Counted from the stretch's first letter, positions 28,869 to 38,366 are shown. The stretch: 60,688 nucleotides of DNA from Sporichthyaceae bacterium (GCA_036493475.1 DASXPS010000194.1:1-60688), one strand, 5' to 3'. A program made the numbers and translations. Notes: generated from the letters alone by a model not told the origin.

Positions 28869-29052
28869 GGACGCGGGGGCGCAACGAATTCGCATTCGCA
28901 CGGATCCACGGGGGGTGGGCAGGCGTTCGGGCACGAGGGGCGTACCGGACGCGAGCTGCTGCAGGTCAGGGCGGGGGTACGGGGGAACCCCTCGACCGGG
29001 GCTGCACCTCTGGGTATCTGCGGGGCGCGGATCCAACCCTGCCCCCGCGTCC
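28869..29052 (+). ncRNA. Candidate structured non-coding RNA, unassigned
   Basis: The ends GGACGCGGGGGC (28869-28880) and GCCCCCGCGTCC (29041-29052) are perfectly complementary over 12 bp, and a promoter-like pair of boxes would start transcription at the first base of this helix. Inside are further hairpins: CGAAT/ATTCG with a TCGC loop (28885-28898), GGGG/CCCC hairpins around 28980-29000, and a GC-rich hairpin 29019-29048 that competes with the terminal helix. The 184-nt size and paired ends recall 6S-like RNAs, but no family can be assigned by eye. It is not a tRNA, and the frame across it has no plausible protein. Confidence 0.5.
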
Positions 29053-29062
29053 ACCAACGACC

Positions 29063-29214
29063 TCGTAAAGCACCAGGTTGCGCGCTTGTCCTTCGCTCGC
29101 CTCAATCGCGTGTGCGCTTCGCTCCACACGCTCAATCGGCTCGGCAGGACAAGCGGGCCGCAGTCGTAAAGCACCAGGTTGCGTGCTTGTCCTTCGCTCG
29201 CCTCAATCGCGTGT
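29063..29214. repeat. 51-nt direct repeat with an internal hairpin
   Basis: Two copies, 29063-29113 and 29164-29214, agree at 50 of 51 positions. Between them GCTTGTCC (inside the first copy, 29084-29091) pairs with GGACAAGC (29147-29154), and GCGTGTG pairs with CACACGC, forming a branched hairpin. The second copy repeats only the left half of the structure and ends just before pruA. It looks like a partial tandem duplication of a palindromic intergenic element; its role is unknown. The region has no gene. Confidence 0.75.
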
Positions 29215-29268
29215 CACGATGGTCGAGCGGGGAATGATCATGCCCTGGTGAGTTTCGGAGGCGATCAG

Positions 29269-30894
29269 GTGGACGCGCTGACCCGAGTGCCGCCGCCGCG
29301 CAACGAACCGGTGTCCGGCTATGTGCAGGGCAGCCCGGAGCGCGCCCGGCTGGAGGCCAAACTCAAGTCGCTGGCCGCCGAACGGGCTGACCTCACCGTC
29401 ACCATCGGCGGGGTCTCCCGCTCGGGTCACGGGCCGGAGTTCGAGGTGCGGGCCCCGCACGACCGTCGGCTGCTGCTCGGCATGGGCCGGGGCGCCGACC
29501 ACGCGGACGCCGCCGCCGCCGTCGAGGCTGCGTTGCAGGCGGCCCCCGTCTGGCGCGACCTGACCTTCGATGAGCGCGCCGCGGTGTTTCTACGCGCGGC
29601 CGACCTACTGGCCGGCCCGTGGCGGGAAACGATGAACGCGGCCACCATGCTCGGCCAGTCCAAAACGATCTACCAGGCCGAGATCGACGCGGCGTGCGAG
29701 CTCATTGACTTCTGGCGGTTCAACGTCGGGTTCGCGCGGACCATTCACGCCGAGCAGCCGATCAGCCCGCCCGGGGCGTGGAACCGCCTCGACCACCGCC
29801 CGCTGGAGGGCTTCGTCTACGCGATCACCCCGTTCAACTTCACCTCGATCGCGGGCAACCTGCCCACCGCCCCGGCGCTGATGGGCAACACCGTGCTGTG
29901 GAAGCCCGCCACCACGCAGACGCTGGCCGCGCGGGTCATCATGCAGATCCTGGAGGCTGCGGGTCTGCCGCCGGGCGTGATCAACATGCTGCCCGGCGAC
30001 GGCAAGGCCTCCTCCGAGGTCGCGCTGACCCACCCGGCGTTGGCCGGCATTCACTTCACCGGCTCGACGAAGGTGTTCCAGCAGTTGTGGCGCACGGTCG
30101 GGGAGAACATCGCCGGCTACCGCACCTACCCGCGGCTGGTCGGGGAGACCGGCGGCAAGGACTTCGTGCTTGCCCACCCGTCCGCGGACCCCGCCGCGCT
30201 GCGCACCGCGCTGATCCGCGGCGCGTTTGAGTACCAGGGTCAGAAGTGCTCGGCGGCGTCGCGGGCGTACATCGCCCGCTCGGTCTGGGACCGCATGGGC
30301 CCGGACTTCCTCGCCGAGACCGCCGAATTGCCGATGGGCGACGTGACGGACCTCGGCAACTTCCTCGGCGCGGTCATCGACGGCAAGGCCTTCGCCACCC
30401 ACCGCGACGCCATCGAACGCGCCCGGGTGCGGGCCAGCACCGACATCCTGGTCGGCGGCAGCTACACCGAAGCCGTTGGCTGGTTCGTGCGACCGACGGT
30501 GATCCGCTGCGCCGACCCGGCCGACGAGGCCATGCGCACGGAGTACTTCGGCCCGATCCTGTCGCTGTTCATCTACGAGGACGCCGACTTCGATCAGGTG
30601 CTGGACACCGTCGACCGCGGCACCGACTACGCCCTGACCGGCGCGGTGTTCGCCACCGACCGGGCGGCCGTGGCCCGAGCCGGGCACGCCCTGCGCTTCG
30701 CTGCCGGGAACTTCTACGTCAACGACAAGCCGACCGGCGCGGTGGTCGGCCAGCAGCCGTTCGGTGGCGCCCGCGCATCCGGTACCAACGACAAGGCCGG
30801 CTCCGCACTGAACCTGCTGCGCTGGACCAGTCCGCGGGCGATCAAGGAGACCTTCGTGCCGCCCACGGACTGGCGCTACCCGCACATGAACTGA
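29269..30894 (+). CDS. pruA: L-glutamate gamma-semialdehyde dehydrogenase (P5C dehydrogenase)
   Basis: Oxidises pyrroline-5-carboxylate/glutamate semialdehyde to glutamate with NAD+, the second step of proline breakdown. The 541-residue stand-alone enzyme starts at a GTG with GGAGG 7 nt upstream; the N-terminus (DALTRVPPPRNEPVSGY) is typical. Cofactor site: ITPFNFTSIAGNLPTAPALMGNTVLWKPA. Catalytic Glu293 is in LVGETGGKD, and the nucleophile is Cys327 in YQGQKCSAASR. The late motif PFGGARASGTNDKAG is also present. No proline dehydrogenase gene is next to it. A hairpin follows the stop. Confidence 0.96.
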   Translation: MDALTRVPPPRNEPVSGYVQGSPERARLEAKLKSLAAERADLTVTIGGVSRSGHGPEFEVRAPHDRRLLLGMGRGADHADAAAAVEAALQAAPVWRDLTFDERAAVFLRAADLLAGPWRETMNAATMLGQSKTIYQAEIDAACELIDFWRFNVGFARTIHAEQPISPPGAWNRLDHRPLEGFVYAITPFNFTSIAGNLPTAPALMGNTVLWKPATTQTLAARVIMQILEAAGLPPGVINMLPGDGKASSEVALTHPALAGIHFTGSTKVFQQLWRTVGENIAGYRTYPRLVGETGGKDFVLAHPSADPAALRTALIRGAFEYQGQKCSAASRAYIARSVWDRMGPDFLAETAELPMGDVTDLGNFLGAVIDGKAFATHRDAIERARVRASTDILVGGSYTEAVGWFVRPTVIRCADPADEAMRTEYFGPILSLFIYEDADFDQVLDTVDRGTDYALTGAVFATDRAAVARAGHALRFAAGNFYVNDKPTGAVVGQQPFGGARASGTNDKAGSALNLLRWTSPRAIKETFVPPTDWRYPHMN

Positions 30895-30901
30895 GCCGAG
30901 C

Positions 30902-30925
30902 GGCATGCGAGCTTGCTCGTATGCC
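30902..30925. terminator. Terminator hairpin after pruA
   Basis: GGCATGCGAG (30902-30911) pairs with CTCGTATGCC (30916-30925) around a CTTG loop, with one G-U pair. It begins 7 nt after the pruA stop and lies in the short gap to the convergent SRPBCC gene. Confidence 0.65.
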
Positions 30926-30970
30926 CGAGGCGATGGCACATGTTGACGAGCGCAGCGAGGAGTACATGGG

Positions 30971-31444
30971 TTAGTTGGATTCGGCGGCCTTCTTGATGTT
31001 GGCCAGCGTGGTGTCCATCAGCTCCTGGGCGTAGCCGGTCCGGTCGGCGACGCCGGTCGCCAGCTTGGTCACCAGCCCGACCTTGAAGATCGAGCTGCGG
31101 GTGTCCGTCCAGCTCTCGGTGACCCGGCAGCCCTCGGTGGTCGGCTCGATGTCGTAGCCCCAGGTGGCGCCGTTCAACCCGGCGATCTTCACGGTGAACG
31201 ACAGGTGCTTGGGTGCCTCGGCCTGGTTGACCACCACGCCGCCGGACCAGCGGTGCCAGCCGTTCTTGTTGGTGCCCTTGAACTTCACCCCCGGCGCGGC
31301 CTCGGTGGCCCCGCCCACCCACTTCCCGCCAACGTTCTCCGGACTCCACTCACCCATCCGCGGCAGGTCGCTGACCATCGACCAGATTCTCTCCGGCGGG
31401 ACGGCGATCTCGATGGTGGAGGTGAGCTTTTCCTGGTCGGTCAT
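30971..31444 (-). CDS. SRPBCC family protein (polyketide cyclase/dehydrase-like)
   Basis: A 157-residue START/SRPBCC-fold protein. The Polyketide_cyc2-like start is LTSTIEIAVPPERIWSMVSDLPRMGEWSPE, followed by the beta-rich pocket (VKFKGTNKNGWHRWSGGVVVN) and the long C-terminal helix. Such proteins bind lipophilic ligands; the ligand here is unknown. The gene starts 39 nt after the gdh stop with a GGAGG ribosome binding site and probably ends the kynA-gdh-SRPBCC transcript. Confidence 0.82.
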   Translation of the reverse strand: MTDQEKLTSTIEIAVPPERIWSMVSDLPRMGEWSPENVGGKWVGGATEAAPGVKFKGTNKNGWHRWSGGVVVNQAEAPKHLSFTVKIAGLNGATWGYDIEPTTEGCRVTESWTDTRSSIFKVGLVTKLATGVADRTGYAQELMDTTLANIKKAAESN

Positions 31445-31483
31445 GAGGGTCCTCCGGGGACGGCGGTGGGGAGATGATGGCAG

Positions 31484-34400
31484 TCAGGAGCGCGGTCCGG
31501 TGAGCAGCGCGCGGAAGTTCCGCAGTGCCACCGAGGCCATCGCCAGGTCCAGGTGGTCCGCGGACACAATCTCGCCGATCACCCGATTGGTGCGTTCGAC
31601 CACCGGCCCGGCGGCCTCCCGCCAGGTCTTGAACCGGTCGCCCACCGGGCCGTCGCCGGCCGCCAACACTTCCGCGGTGAGCGCGGCGTGCGCCGCGAAA
31701 AGGTCTTCGCGCAGTGAGGCCCGGGCCATGGTGCGCCACCGGTCGTCCCGCGGCAGCGCGTTGACGGCGTGCAGCAGTTCGCTGATCTCCAACTCGTCGG
31801 CGATGAGGAAGAACGCCTCGGCCACCAGTGCTCGGGAGCACCCGGAGTTGGTCGCCACCTCCACGATGTCCAGCGAGGCGAAGGCCAGGTCCAGTGCGGC
31901 GCAACGCTGCGCGAGTGAGTGCGGGACCCCGGCCGCGACCAGTGCGTCGCGGCCCTCGGCCAAGCCTGCCGCGTCGGCGCCGCGGGCCAGTTCCGGTACC
32001 AGGCCCAACACCTCGGTGACCCCGGAGCTGAAGAAGTCCACCTCGGCGTCGATGTCCAGCGGCGAGCGGCGCTTGGCCAGCAGCCAGCGGGTGGCCCGCT
32101 CGGCCAGGCGCCGGGCCTGCAACCGCATCCGGGTGGACACCTCGGCGGGGATCGTGCCGTCCAGGGCGGCCACGTCGTTGCGGAACTGCTCCAGGTCGAA
32201 CGCGTCGCGGGCGACCAGGTAGGCGCGGGCGATGTCCACGCCCGGCTGCGCGGTCTCCTCGCGCAGCCGGTGCACGAAGGTGATCCCGGCGTCGTTGACC
32301 AGGTCGTTGACCACGGAAGTGACCAAAATTTCCCGGCGCAGCGGGTGTTCCGCGATGGCTTGAGCGAATCGGTCCCGCAGCGGTATCGGGAAGTACTCCA
32401 CCGGGACGCGCTGCAGCGCCGCGGACTCCGGGAGGTCGCTGTCCAGCAGCTCCCGGTCCAGAGTGATCTTCTGATAGGCCAGCAGCACCGACAGCTCCGG
32501 CCCGGTCAGCCCGCGGCCGGCGGCCGCACGCGCCGCGATTTGTTTATCCGACGGCAGGAACTCCAGGGCCCGGTCGAGGTCGCCGGTGGACTCCAGGTGC
32601 CGGATGAGCCGGTTGTGCGCCGGTAGCAATTGGGCGGCCTGTGCCTCGGCGTTGGCCAGCGCCACGTTCTGCGCGTAGTTGTCGGCCAGCACCAGCGCGG
32701 CCACCTCGTCGGTCATCGAGGCCAGCAGAGCGTCGCGGTCCGGGCCGGCGGAGCCGGCGTGGTTGAGCAGGATCTTGATGTTCACCTCGTGGTCGGAGGT
32801 GTCCACCCCGGCGGAGTTGTCGATGGCGTCAGTATTGATCTGACCACCCGTCAGCGCGTACTCGATGCGGCCGCGCTGGGTGGCGCCCAGGTTGCCACCC
32901 TCACCGACGCAGGCCGCGCGCAGGTCGCCGCCGTTGACCCGGATGGCGTCGTTGGCCTTATCGCCGACCTCGGCGTGCGATTCATCGCCGGCCTTCACAT
33001 AGGTGCCGATGCCGCCGTTCCACAGCAGGTCCACGGGGGCCAGCAGGATCGCGTGCAGCAGGTCGTTCGGGGTCATCGCGGTGATGCCCGTGGGCAGGCC
33101 GAGCCGGGCACGGACCGGGTCGCTGATCGGGATCGACTTCAGGCCCCGCGGGTACACCCCGCCGCCGGCCGAGATCAGTGAGGTGTCGTAGTCCGCCCAC
33201 GAGGAGCGCGGCAACGCGAACATCCGGGCCCGCTCGTGCCAGGAGCTCTCCGCGTCCGGATCGGGGTCCAGAAACACATGTCGGTGGTCGAAGGCGGCCA
33301 CCAGGCGGATGTGTCGGGACAGCAACATGCCGTTGCCGAACACGTCACCGGACATGTCACCGACGCCGACGCAGGTGAAATCCGTGCTCTGGCAGTCGAT
33401 GCCGCGCTCGCGGAAGTGCCGCTTGACCGATTCCCACGCGCCGCGGGCGGTGATGCCCATGACCTTGTGGTCGTAGCCGGCCGAACCACCGGAGGCGAAC
33501 GCGTCGCCCAGCCAGAAACCACGCTCGGTGCTGATGGCGTTGGCGATGTCGGAGAACGTCGCGGTGCCCTTGTCCGCGGCCACCACCAGATAGGCGTCGT
33601 CGTTGTCGTGTCGTACCACGTGCGCGGCGGGCACCACCGAGCCGCCGCGCAGGTCATCGGTGAGCTCGAGCAGTGCCCCGATGAAGCTGCGGTAGCAGGC
33701 GACCCCCTCGGTCATGGTTGCGGCGCGGTCCGTCTCCGGCACCCCGCACAGGACCGGCGGGCGTTTGACCACGAAGCCACCCTTGGCGCCCACCGGCACG
33801 ATTACCGTGTTCTTCACCATCTGCGCCTTGACCAGGCCCAGGATTTCGGTGCGGAAGTCCTCGCGCCGATCGGACCAGCGCAGACCGCCGCGGGCCACCG
33901 GACCGAAGCGCAGGTGCACGCCCTCGACGGTGGGGGAGTACACCCAAATCTCGAATCGGGGTCGGGGCGCGGGCAGGTCCGGGATCTGCTGTGGGTCCAG
34001 CTTGAACGCCAACGCGGGACGCACGTCCGCAGTGGGCTCGGTGTCGCTCGCCCGCGGCAACCAGTGGTTGGTGCGCAGCGTGGCGGCGATCAGGGTGAGG
34101 AACGAGCGCAGGATGCGGTCGGCATCCAGGCTGGTTACCTCGTCCAGCGCGGCCAGCACGTCCGAGCGCAACGCGTCTACCACGTCGGTGCGCGCGGTGT
34201 TGTGCGCGTCGCCCAACGCCGGGTCGAACCGGGCCTCGAACAGCCGGACCAGGGTGCGCGCGATCTGCGGATTTCCGGTGACCACCTGCTCGAGGTAATC
34301 CTGGCTGAACGTGGTGCCGGCTTGCCGTAGGTACTTCGCATACGCGCGCAGCACGGCAACCTGACGCCAGTCCAGGCCTGCGCACAGCACCAGGCGGTTG

Positions 34401-36283
34401 AACGTGTCGGATTCCGCCTGGCCGGCCCGCACCGCGAGGAAGGTCTGCTCGAAGGCCTCGCGCACCTCGGCCACGGGCTGCGCGTCGGAGCCCGCGCACA
34501 GGCCGAAATCGTAGATCCAGGCCTCGCCGAGATCGGGGGCGTCGATGCGGTAGGGCTGTTCGTCGGTGACCTCGACGCCGAGGTGCTGCAGCACCGGTAG
34601 CACCTCGGACAGCGACACGGCGGGCCCGCGCCGGAACACGGTGAACCGGCGGGTGGCCGGGTCCGCCCCGGCATACAGCCGCACGGCGAGGGAATTCGGG
34701 GCCAGCTTCTCCAGCCGGGTGAGGTCGTCCACCGCCGCGCGCGCCGAGTTCGCCTCGCGGTATCCGGCCGGGAACGCGTCGGCGTAACAGGTCGTCAGTT
34801 CCGCGGTGCGGTGGGCGTCGTAGCGCTCGTCGAGGGCCTCGACGAGTTCCTCGCGCCAGGTCCGGGTGACCTCGACCAGCCGCGCTTCGATGGCCGCCGC
34901 GTCCACCTCCCGGTCGGCCACGGCGCGCTCGGGGTCGATGCGGACGAAAAAGTGCAGCCGGGCCAGCACCGACTCGGTGACCCAGGAGGTGTATTCGATG
35001 TTGGTGCCGTGCAGTTCGGAGACCAGCACGCCCTGGATCCGCAGCCGGTTCTCGGTGTTGTAGCGGTCGCGCGGCAGATACACCAACGCGGAGACGAACC
35101 GACCGAACTCGTCGTGTCGCAGGAACAGCCGCAGCCGGCGGCGTTCCCGCAGATGCAGCACCGCGGTGAGGATCTCCAGCAGTTCCGGCACCGGTGTGGC
35201 GAACAGCTCATCGCGCGGGTAGGTCTCCAGCGCCTCCCGCAGGTCCCGACCGGAGTAGCTGGTCGGCTCGAAGCCGGTGAGTTCGAACAGCGCGTCGACC
35301 TTGCGCCGCAGCAGCGGGATGCGCACCACGCTCTGGGAGTACGCGTCGCGGCTGAACAGGCCGAGGAAGCGACGTTCCCCGATCACCTCGCCGGCGTCGT
35401 TGAACCGCTTCACGCCGACGTAGTCCAGATAGCCCGCCCGGTGCACGGTGGAGCGGGAGGTGGATTTGGTGATGACCAGCGGGTTGCGGTCGCGGGCCTT
35501 GGCCCGCACCGGCGCGGGCAACGTGTCGAAGGAGGCCGAGATCGCCGAGTCGCCGCGCAGAATGCCCAGGCCGGTGCCGGCCACACCCCGCAGCTCGTCC
35601 CCGTTCGGGCCCTCGACCAGGCTGTACTCGCGGTAACCGAGGAACGTGAAGTGGTTGTCCGCCAGCCAGGTCAGCAGGTCCCACGCCTCGGTCAGCCCCG
35701 GGTCGGCCACCATGTCCGGGGTGCCCGCGCTGCCGAGCAGGTCGTCGGCCGCCCGCAGCACGGCCTCGCCCATTTTCTGCCAGTCCTCCACCGCGCTGCG
35801 CACGTCGTCGAGTACCCGGCGCAGGTCGGCCTCGACCTCGGCGGCCTCGGCATCGGAGAGCCGGTCGATTTCCAGGTGCATCCAGGACTCGCGGGCGTCC
35901 GCCAGGTCCTTCCCGCTGCCCTCGGCCGGGCCGAGCAGGGTGCCGGCGACATCCCGCCGCACCACGATCTGCGGGTGCACCACCACGAAGATCGCCCGGT
36001 CGGTGCGGGTCAGTTCCTGGCTGACCGAGTCGACCAGGAACGGCATGTCATCGGTGACGATCTCCACCACCGAACGGCCCTCGGCGTCCCAGCCCACCTC
36101 GCCGGTCAACGGGGTGAACACCCGCACCCGCGCGGTGCCCTGCGCCCGCTGCCGCGCCACGTCCAGGTGGGAACGGACCGCGCCCTCCAGGTCCGCGGCC
36201 GAGCGCCCGAGGAGGTCTTCGGCCGCGACGTGCTTCCAGTAGGCCTGACGCAGGGCGGCGAACTCGTCCTCGGAAAAGGTCAT
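31484..36283 (-). CDS. gdh: NAD-specific glutamate dehydrogenase, large (180-kDa) type
   Basis: Oxidatively deaminates glutamate to 2-oxoglutarate with NAD+. The 1,599-residue length is characteristic of the large GDH found in actinobacteria and some proteobacteria, with long N- and C-terminal ACT-like and helical regions around a central catalytic domain. The catalytic block near residues 790-830 contains GGLRWSDRREDFRTEILGLVKAQMVKNTVIVPVGAKGGF, including the Lys residues. VGVGDMSGDVFGNGML is the dinucleotide-binding signature. The start codon is ATG 36283, overlapping the kynA stop by 4 nt (ATGA), so translation is coupled. Confidence 0.96.
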   Translation of the reverse strand: MTFSEDEFAALRQAYWKHVAAEDLLGRSAADLEGAVRSHLDVARQRAQGTARVRVFTPLTGEVGWDAEGRSVVEIVTDDMPFLVDSVSQELTRTDRAIFVVVHPQIVVRRDVAGTLLGPAEGSGKDLADARESWMHLEIDRLSDAEAAEVEADLRRVLDDVRSAVEDWQKMGEAVLRAADDLLGSAGTPDMVADPGLTEAWDLLTWLADNHFTFLGYREYSLVEGPNGDELRGVAGTGLGILRGDSAISASFDTLPAPVRAKARDRNPLVITKSTSRSTVHRAGYLDYVGVKRFNDAGEVIGERRFLGLFSRDAYSQSVVRIPLLRRKVDALFELTGFEPTSYSGRDLREALETYPRDELFATPVPELLEILTAVLHLRERRRLRLFLRHDEFGRFVSALVYLPRDRYNTENRLRIQGVLVSELHGTNIEYTSWVTESVLARLHFFVRIDPERAVADREVDAAAIEARLVEVTRTWREELVEALDERYDAHRTAELTTCYADAFPAGYREANSARAAVDDLTRLEKLAPNSLAVRLYAGADPATRRFTVFRRGPAVSLSEVLPVLQHLGVEVTDEQPYRIDAPDLGEAWIYDFGLCAGSDAQPVAEVREAFEQTFLAVRAGQAESDTFNRLVLCAGLDWRQVAVLRAYAKYLRQAGTTFSQDYLEQVVTGNPQIARTLVRLFEARFDPALGDAHNTARTDVVDALRSDVLAALDEVTSLDADRILRSFLTLIAATLRTNHWLPRASDTEPTADVRPALAFKLDPQQIPDLPAPRPRFEIWVYSPTVEGVHLRFGPVARGGLRWSDRREDFRTEILGLVKAQMVKNTVIVPVGAKGGFVVKRPPVLCGVPETDRAATMTEGVACYRSFIGALLELTDDLRGGSVVPAAHVVRHDNDDAYLVVAADKGTATFSDIANAISTERGFWLGDAFASGGSAGYDHKVMGITARGAWESVKRHFRERGIDCQSTDFTCVGVGDMSGDVFGNGMLLSRHIRLVAAFDHRHVFLDPDPDAESSWHERARMFALPRSSWADYDTSLISAGGGVYPRGLKSIPISDPVRARLGLPTGITAMTPNDLLHAILLAPVDLLWNGGIGTYVKAGDESHAEVGDKANDAIRVNGGDLRAACVGEGGNLGATQRGRIEYALTGGQINTDAIDNSAGVDTSDHEVNIKILLNHAGSAGPDRDALLASMTDEVAALVLADNYAQNVALANAEAQAAQLLPAHNRLIRHLESTGDLDRALEFLPSDKQIAARAAAGRGLTGPELSVLLAYQKITLDRELLDSDLPESAALQRVPVEYFPIPLRDRFAQAIAEHPLRREILVTSVVNDLVNDAGITFVHRLREETAQPGVDIARAYLVARDAFDLEQFRNDVAALDGTIPAEVSTRMRLQARRLAERATRWLLAKRRSPLDIDAEVDFFSSGVTEVLGLVPELARGADAAGLAEGRDALVAAGVPHSLAQRCAALDLAFASLDIVEVATNSGCSRALVAEAFFLIADELEISELLHAVNALPRDDRWRTMARASLREDLFAAHAALTAEVLAAGDGPVGDRFKTWREAAGPVVERTNRVIGEIVSADHLDLAMASVALRNFRALLTGPRS

Positions 36284-37086
36284 AGCTCGTCCCTCAAGTT
36301 CCACAGTGCCGGGTAGTAGCGAAGCGGTAGCCGACTGCGTAGATAAGGGCCGCCGGATGAGCCTCCGGTGCCGGAACGGGTGCCGATCTGGCGCTCGACC
36401 ATAACGACGTGCCGGGAGCGCCACAGCCAGGCGTTGGCGTCGTGCGCGATCAGCGCCTCGGCCAGGTCCCACTCCGCGCCGAAGGACTCGCGGTCGTCGG
36501 CCACGGTGCGCAGGGACGCGGTCAGCCCCGGCCCCTGCGTGGCCAGCCCCAGATCGGTCAGCACGTGCAGGTAGCCGTCCCAGAGGGTGGGCTCGGCCAG
36601 CCGCCGTTGCAGCCGGGCTCGCTCGGCGCCGGTGAGCCCGACGAAGCGTTCCACGAACTCGGGGTCTTTCGCGCCGGACAGGAACTCGATCTCCCGGAAT
36701 TGGACCGATTGGAACCCCGACGCCGGGGCCAGCCGACCGCGGAAGACCTGAAAGTCCTGCGGGGTCATCGTCTCCAGCACCTCGACCTGGGAGATGAGCA
36801 CCTTCTCGATCGCGGCCACCCGGTCCAGCAGGTGCCGGGCCTGCCACAGCCGGCCGCAGAACATCGCCGCCCGCACCGCCTCCAGCTCGTGCAGGATCTC
36901 GGCGAACCACAGCTCGTAAACCTGGTGGATGGTGATGAACAGCAGCTCGTCGTGGGCCGGGGGGTCGGCCAGCGTGCGCTGCTGGTCGAGCAGTTCCGGC
37001 AGCCGCAGGTACGACCCGTAGGTCAGGCGCGCGCCCTCCTCCCCGAAGGAGCGCGTGGCACCGGACACGAGCCCGACCCTACTCAT
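36280..37086 (-). CDS. kynA: Tryptophan 2,3-dioxygenase
   Basis: Opens the indole ring of tryptophan to N-formylkynurenine, using haem. The 268-residue product begins at ATG 37086, where [16 protein letters not shown] gives the family N-terminus. The active-site His54 lies in [12 protein letters not shown], and the haem-ligand His226 in [30 protein letters not shown] and the [18 protein letters not shown] segment are diagnostic. No kynureninase or formamidase lies beside it. Instead it overlaps an NAD-GDH, an unusual partner. Its start codon is 19 nt from that of divergent prfB. Confidence 0.94.
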   Translation of the reverse strand: MSRVGLVSGATRSFGEEGARLTYGSYLRLPELLDQQRTLADPPAHDELLFITIHQVYELWFAEILHELEAVRAAMFCGRLWQARHLLDRVAAIEKVLISQVEVLETMTPQDFQVFRGRLAPASGFQSVQFREIEFLSGAKDPEFVERFVGLTGAERARLQRRLAEPTLWDGYLHVLTDLGLATQGPGLTASLRTVADDRESFGAEWDLAEALIAHDANAWLWRSRHVVMVERQIGTRSGTGGSSGGPYLRSRLPLRYYPALWNLRDEL

Positions 37087-37091
37087 CCGGC

Positions 37092-37097
37092 TACCCT
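37092..37097 (+). promoter_or_regulatory. Leaderless-type promoter of prfB
   Basis: TACCCT (TANNNT) ends 8 nt before the GTG of prfB, leaving essentially no leader. On the other strand AAGGGT at 37098-37093 lies 6 nt from the kynA ATG and could serve it in the same way. Confidence 0.45.
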
Positions 37098-37105
37098 TCC
37101 CTCCC

Positions 37106-38218
37106 GTGGCCGTTATTGATCCGACCGAGGCGCTGCGCGCGCTGAACAGCACGCTGAGCTCGGTCGAGCACGTCGTCGACCTGGACAAGCTGCGCAAGGA
37201 ACATCAGGAGCTGGAGAACCAGGCCGCAGCCCCGGACCTGTGGGACGACCAGGAGCGGGCGCAAAAGGTCACCAGCCGGATGTCGGCGGTGGCTGCGGAG
37301 ATCAACAAGGTCGAGGGCGTGCGTCGCCGGCTGGACGACCTCGGCGTGCTCTTCGAGTTGGCCGACGAGGCCGATGACGCGGACACCCGGGCCGAGGCGG
37401 AGGTCGAGCTCGCCGCGCTCACCAAGGAGATCGGCGAGCTGGAGGTGCGCACCCTGCTCAACGGGCCCTACGACAGCCGGGACGCGCTGATTACCATCCG
37501 GTCCGAGGCCGGTGGCGTGGACGCCGCGGACTTCGCCGAGATGCTGTTCCGGATGTACCTGCGCTGGGCCGAGCGGCACCGCTACCCGACCGAGGTCTAC
37601 GACACCAGCTACGCCGAGGAGGCGGGCATCAAGTCCGCCACCTTTGTGGTGCACGCCCCGTACGCCTATGGCACGTTGTCCGTGGAGCAGGGCACGCACC
37701 GGTTGGTGCGCATCTCCCCGTTCGACAACCAGGGCCGTCGGCAGACCTCCTTCGCCGGGGTCGAGGTGGTTCCGGTGACCGAGCAGACCGACCACGTGGA
37801 GATCCCCGACGACGAGATCCGGGTCGACGTTTACCGTTCTTCCGGCCCCGGCGGGCAGGGCGTGAACACCACCGACTCCGCGGTGCGACTGACCCACATT
37901 CCGACGAACATCGTGGTCTCGTGCCAGAACGAGCGGTCCCAGTTGCAGAACAAGGCCCGCGCGATGGAGGTGCTGCAGGCCAAGTTGCTCGAGGTGCGCC
38001 GTCGCGAGGAGCAGGCGAAGATCAATGCGCTGAAGGACGACTCGTCGGGTTCTTGGGGCAACCAGATGCGGTCCTACGTGGTGCACCCGTACCAGATGGT
38101 CAAGGACCTGCGCACCGAGCACGAGGTGGGTAATCCGCAGGCCGTGTTCAACGGTGAGATCGATGACTTCATCGAGGCCGCAATCCGTTGGCGCCGGCAA
38201 TCTGCTGCGGGCAATTAG
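37106..38218 (+). CDS. prfB: Peptide chain release factor 2
   Basis: Recognises UGA and UAA stop codons and releases the peptide. The 370-residue product carries the RF2 tripeptide SPF (204-206) and the catalytic GGQ (249-251) in [21 protein letters not shown]. The start is GTG 37106. The reading frame is continuous, so the programmed +1 frameshift that controls RF2 in E. coli is absent, as is usual in actinobacteria. It is divergent from kynA. A short palindrome (38285-38305) lies downstream. Confidence 0.97.
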   Translation: MAVIDPTEALRALNSTLSSVEHVVDLDKLRKEHQELENQAAAPDLWDDQERAQKVTSRMSAVAAEINKVEGVRRRLDDLGVLFELADEADDADTRAEAEVELAALTKEIGELEVRTLLNGPYDSRDALITIRSEAGGVDAADFAEMLFRMYLRWAERHRYPTEVYDTSYAEEAGIKSATFVVHAPYAYGTLSVEQGTHRLVRISPFDNQGRRQTSFAGVEVVPVTEQTDHVEIPDDEIRVDVYRSSGPGGQGVNTTDSAVRLTHIPTNIVVSCQNERSQLQNKARAMEVLQAKLLEVRRREEQAKINALKDDSSGSWGNQMRSYVVHPYQMVKDLRTEHEVGNPQAVFNGEIDDFIEAAIRWRRQSAAGN

Positions 38219-38284
38219 GAATCTGACGCCCCGTTTCGGACGATTTGCGCGCGGATCCGTTCGGGCGCAACGCAAACGCCGGTC

Positions 38285-38305
38285 CACGGTCACGACATGA
38301 CCGTG
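38285..38305. promoter_or_regulatory. Inverted repeat between prfB and the secreted-protein gene
   Basis: CACGGTCA (38285-38292) and TGACCGTG (38298-38305) are perfect complements with a 5-nt centre. It sits 66 nt after prfB and 62 nt before the next start, so it may end prfB or act as an operator for the secreted protein. Confidence 0.45.
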
Positions 38306-38366
38306 AGTAGTGGCAGTTGTGGACGTGCAGTTCTCCTTACCGTGATCGGCGAGGAGGAGAGTTCAG

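Noticed and set aside
28947-29056. Possible long tRNA: GGACGCG and CGCGTCC pair and are followed by ACCA
   Set aside because: The span is 110 nt, no anticodon arm or proper T arm (GGATCCAACCC lacks a stem) can be drawn, and no TCA selenocysteine anticodon loop is seen. The 12-bp pairing with 28869-28880 is stronger.
28976-29070. c-di-AMP (ydaO) riboswitch, suggested by GGGGGAACC and CCTCGTAAAGC words
   Set aside because: The required order of conserved blocks and the GTAGGG and CCGAACCCGTCAGC parts are missing.
37106-37250. Programmed frameshift of prfB
   Set aside because: The reading frame is uninterrupted and no in-frame UGA follows the first codons.
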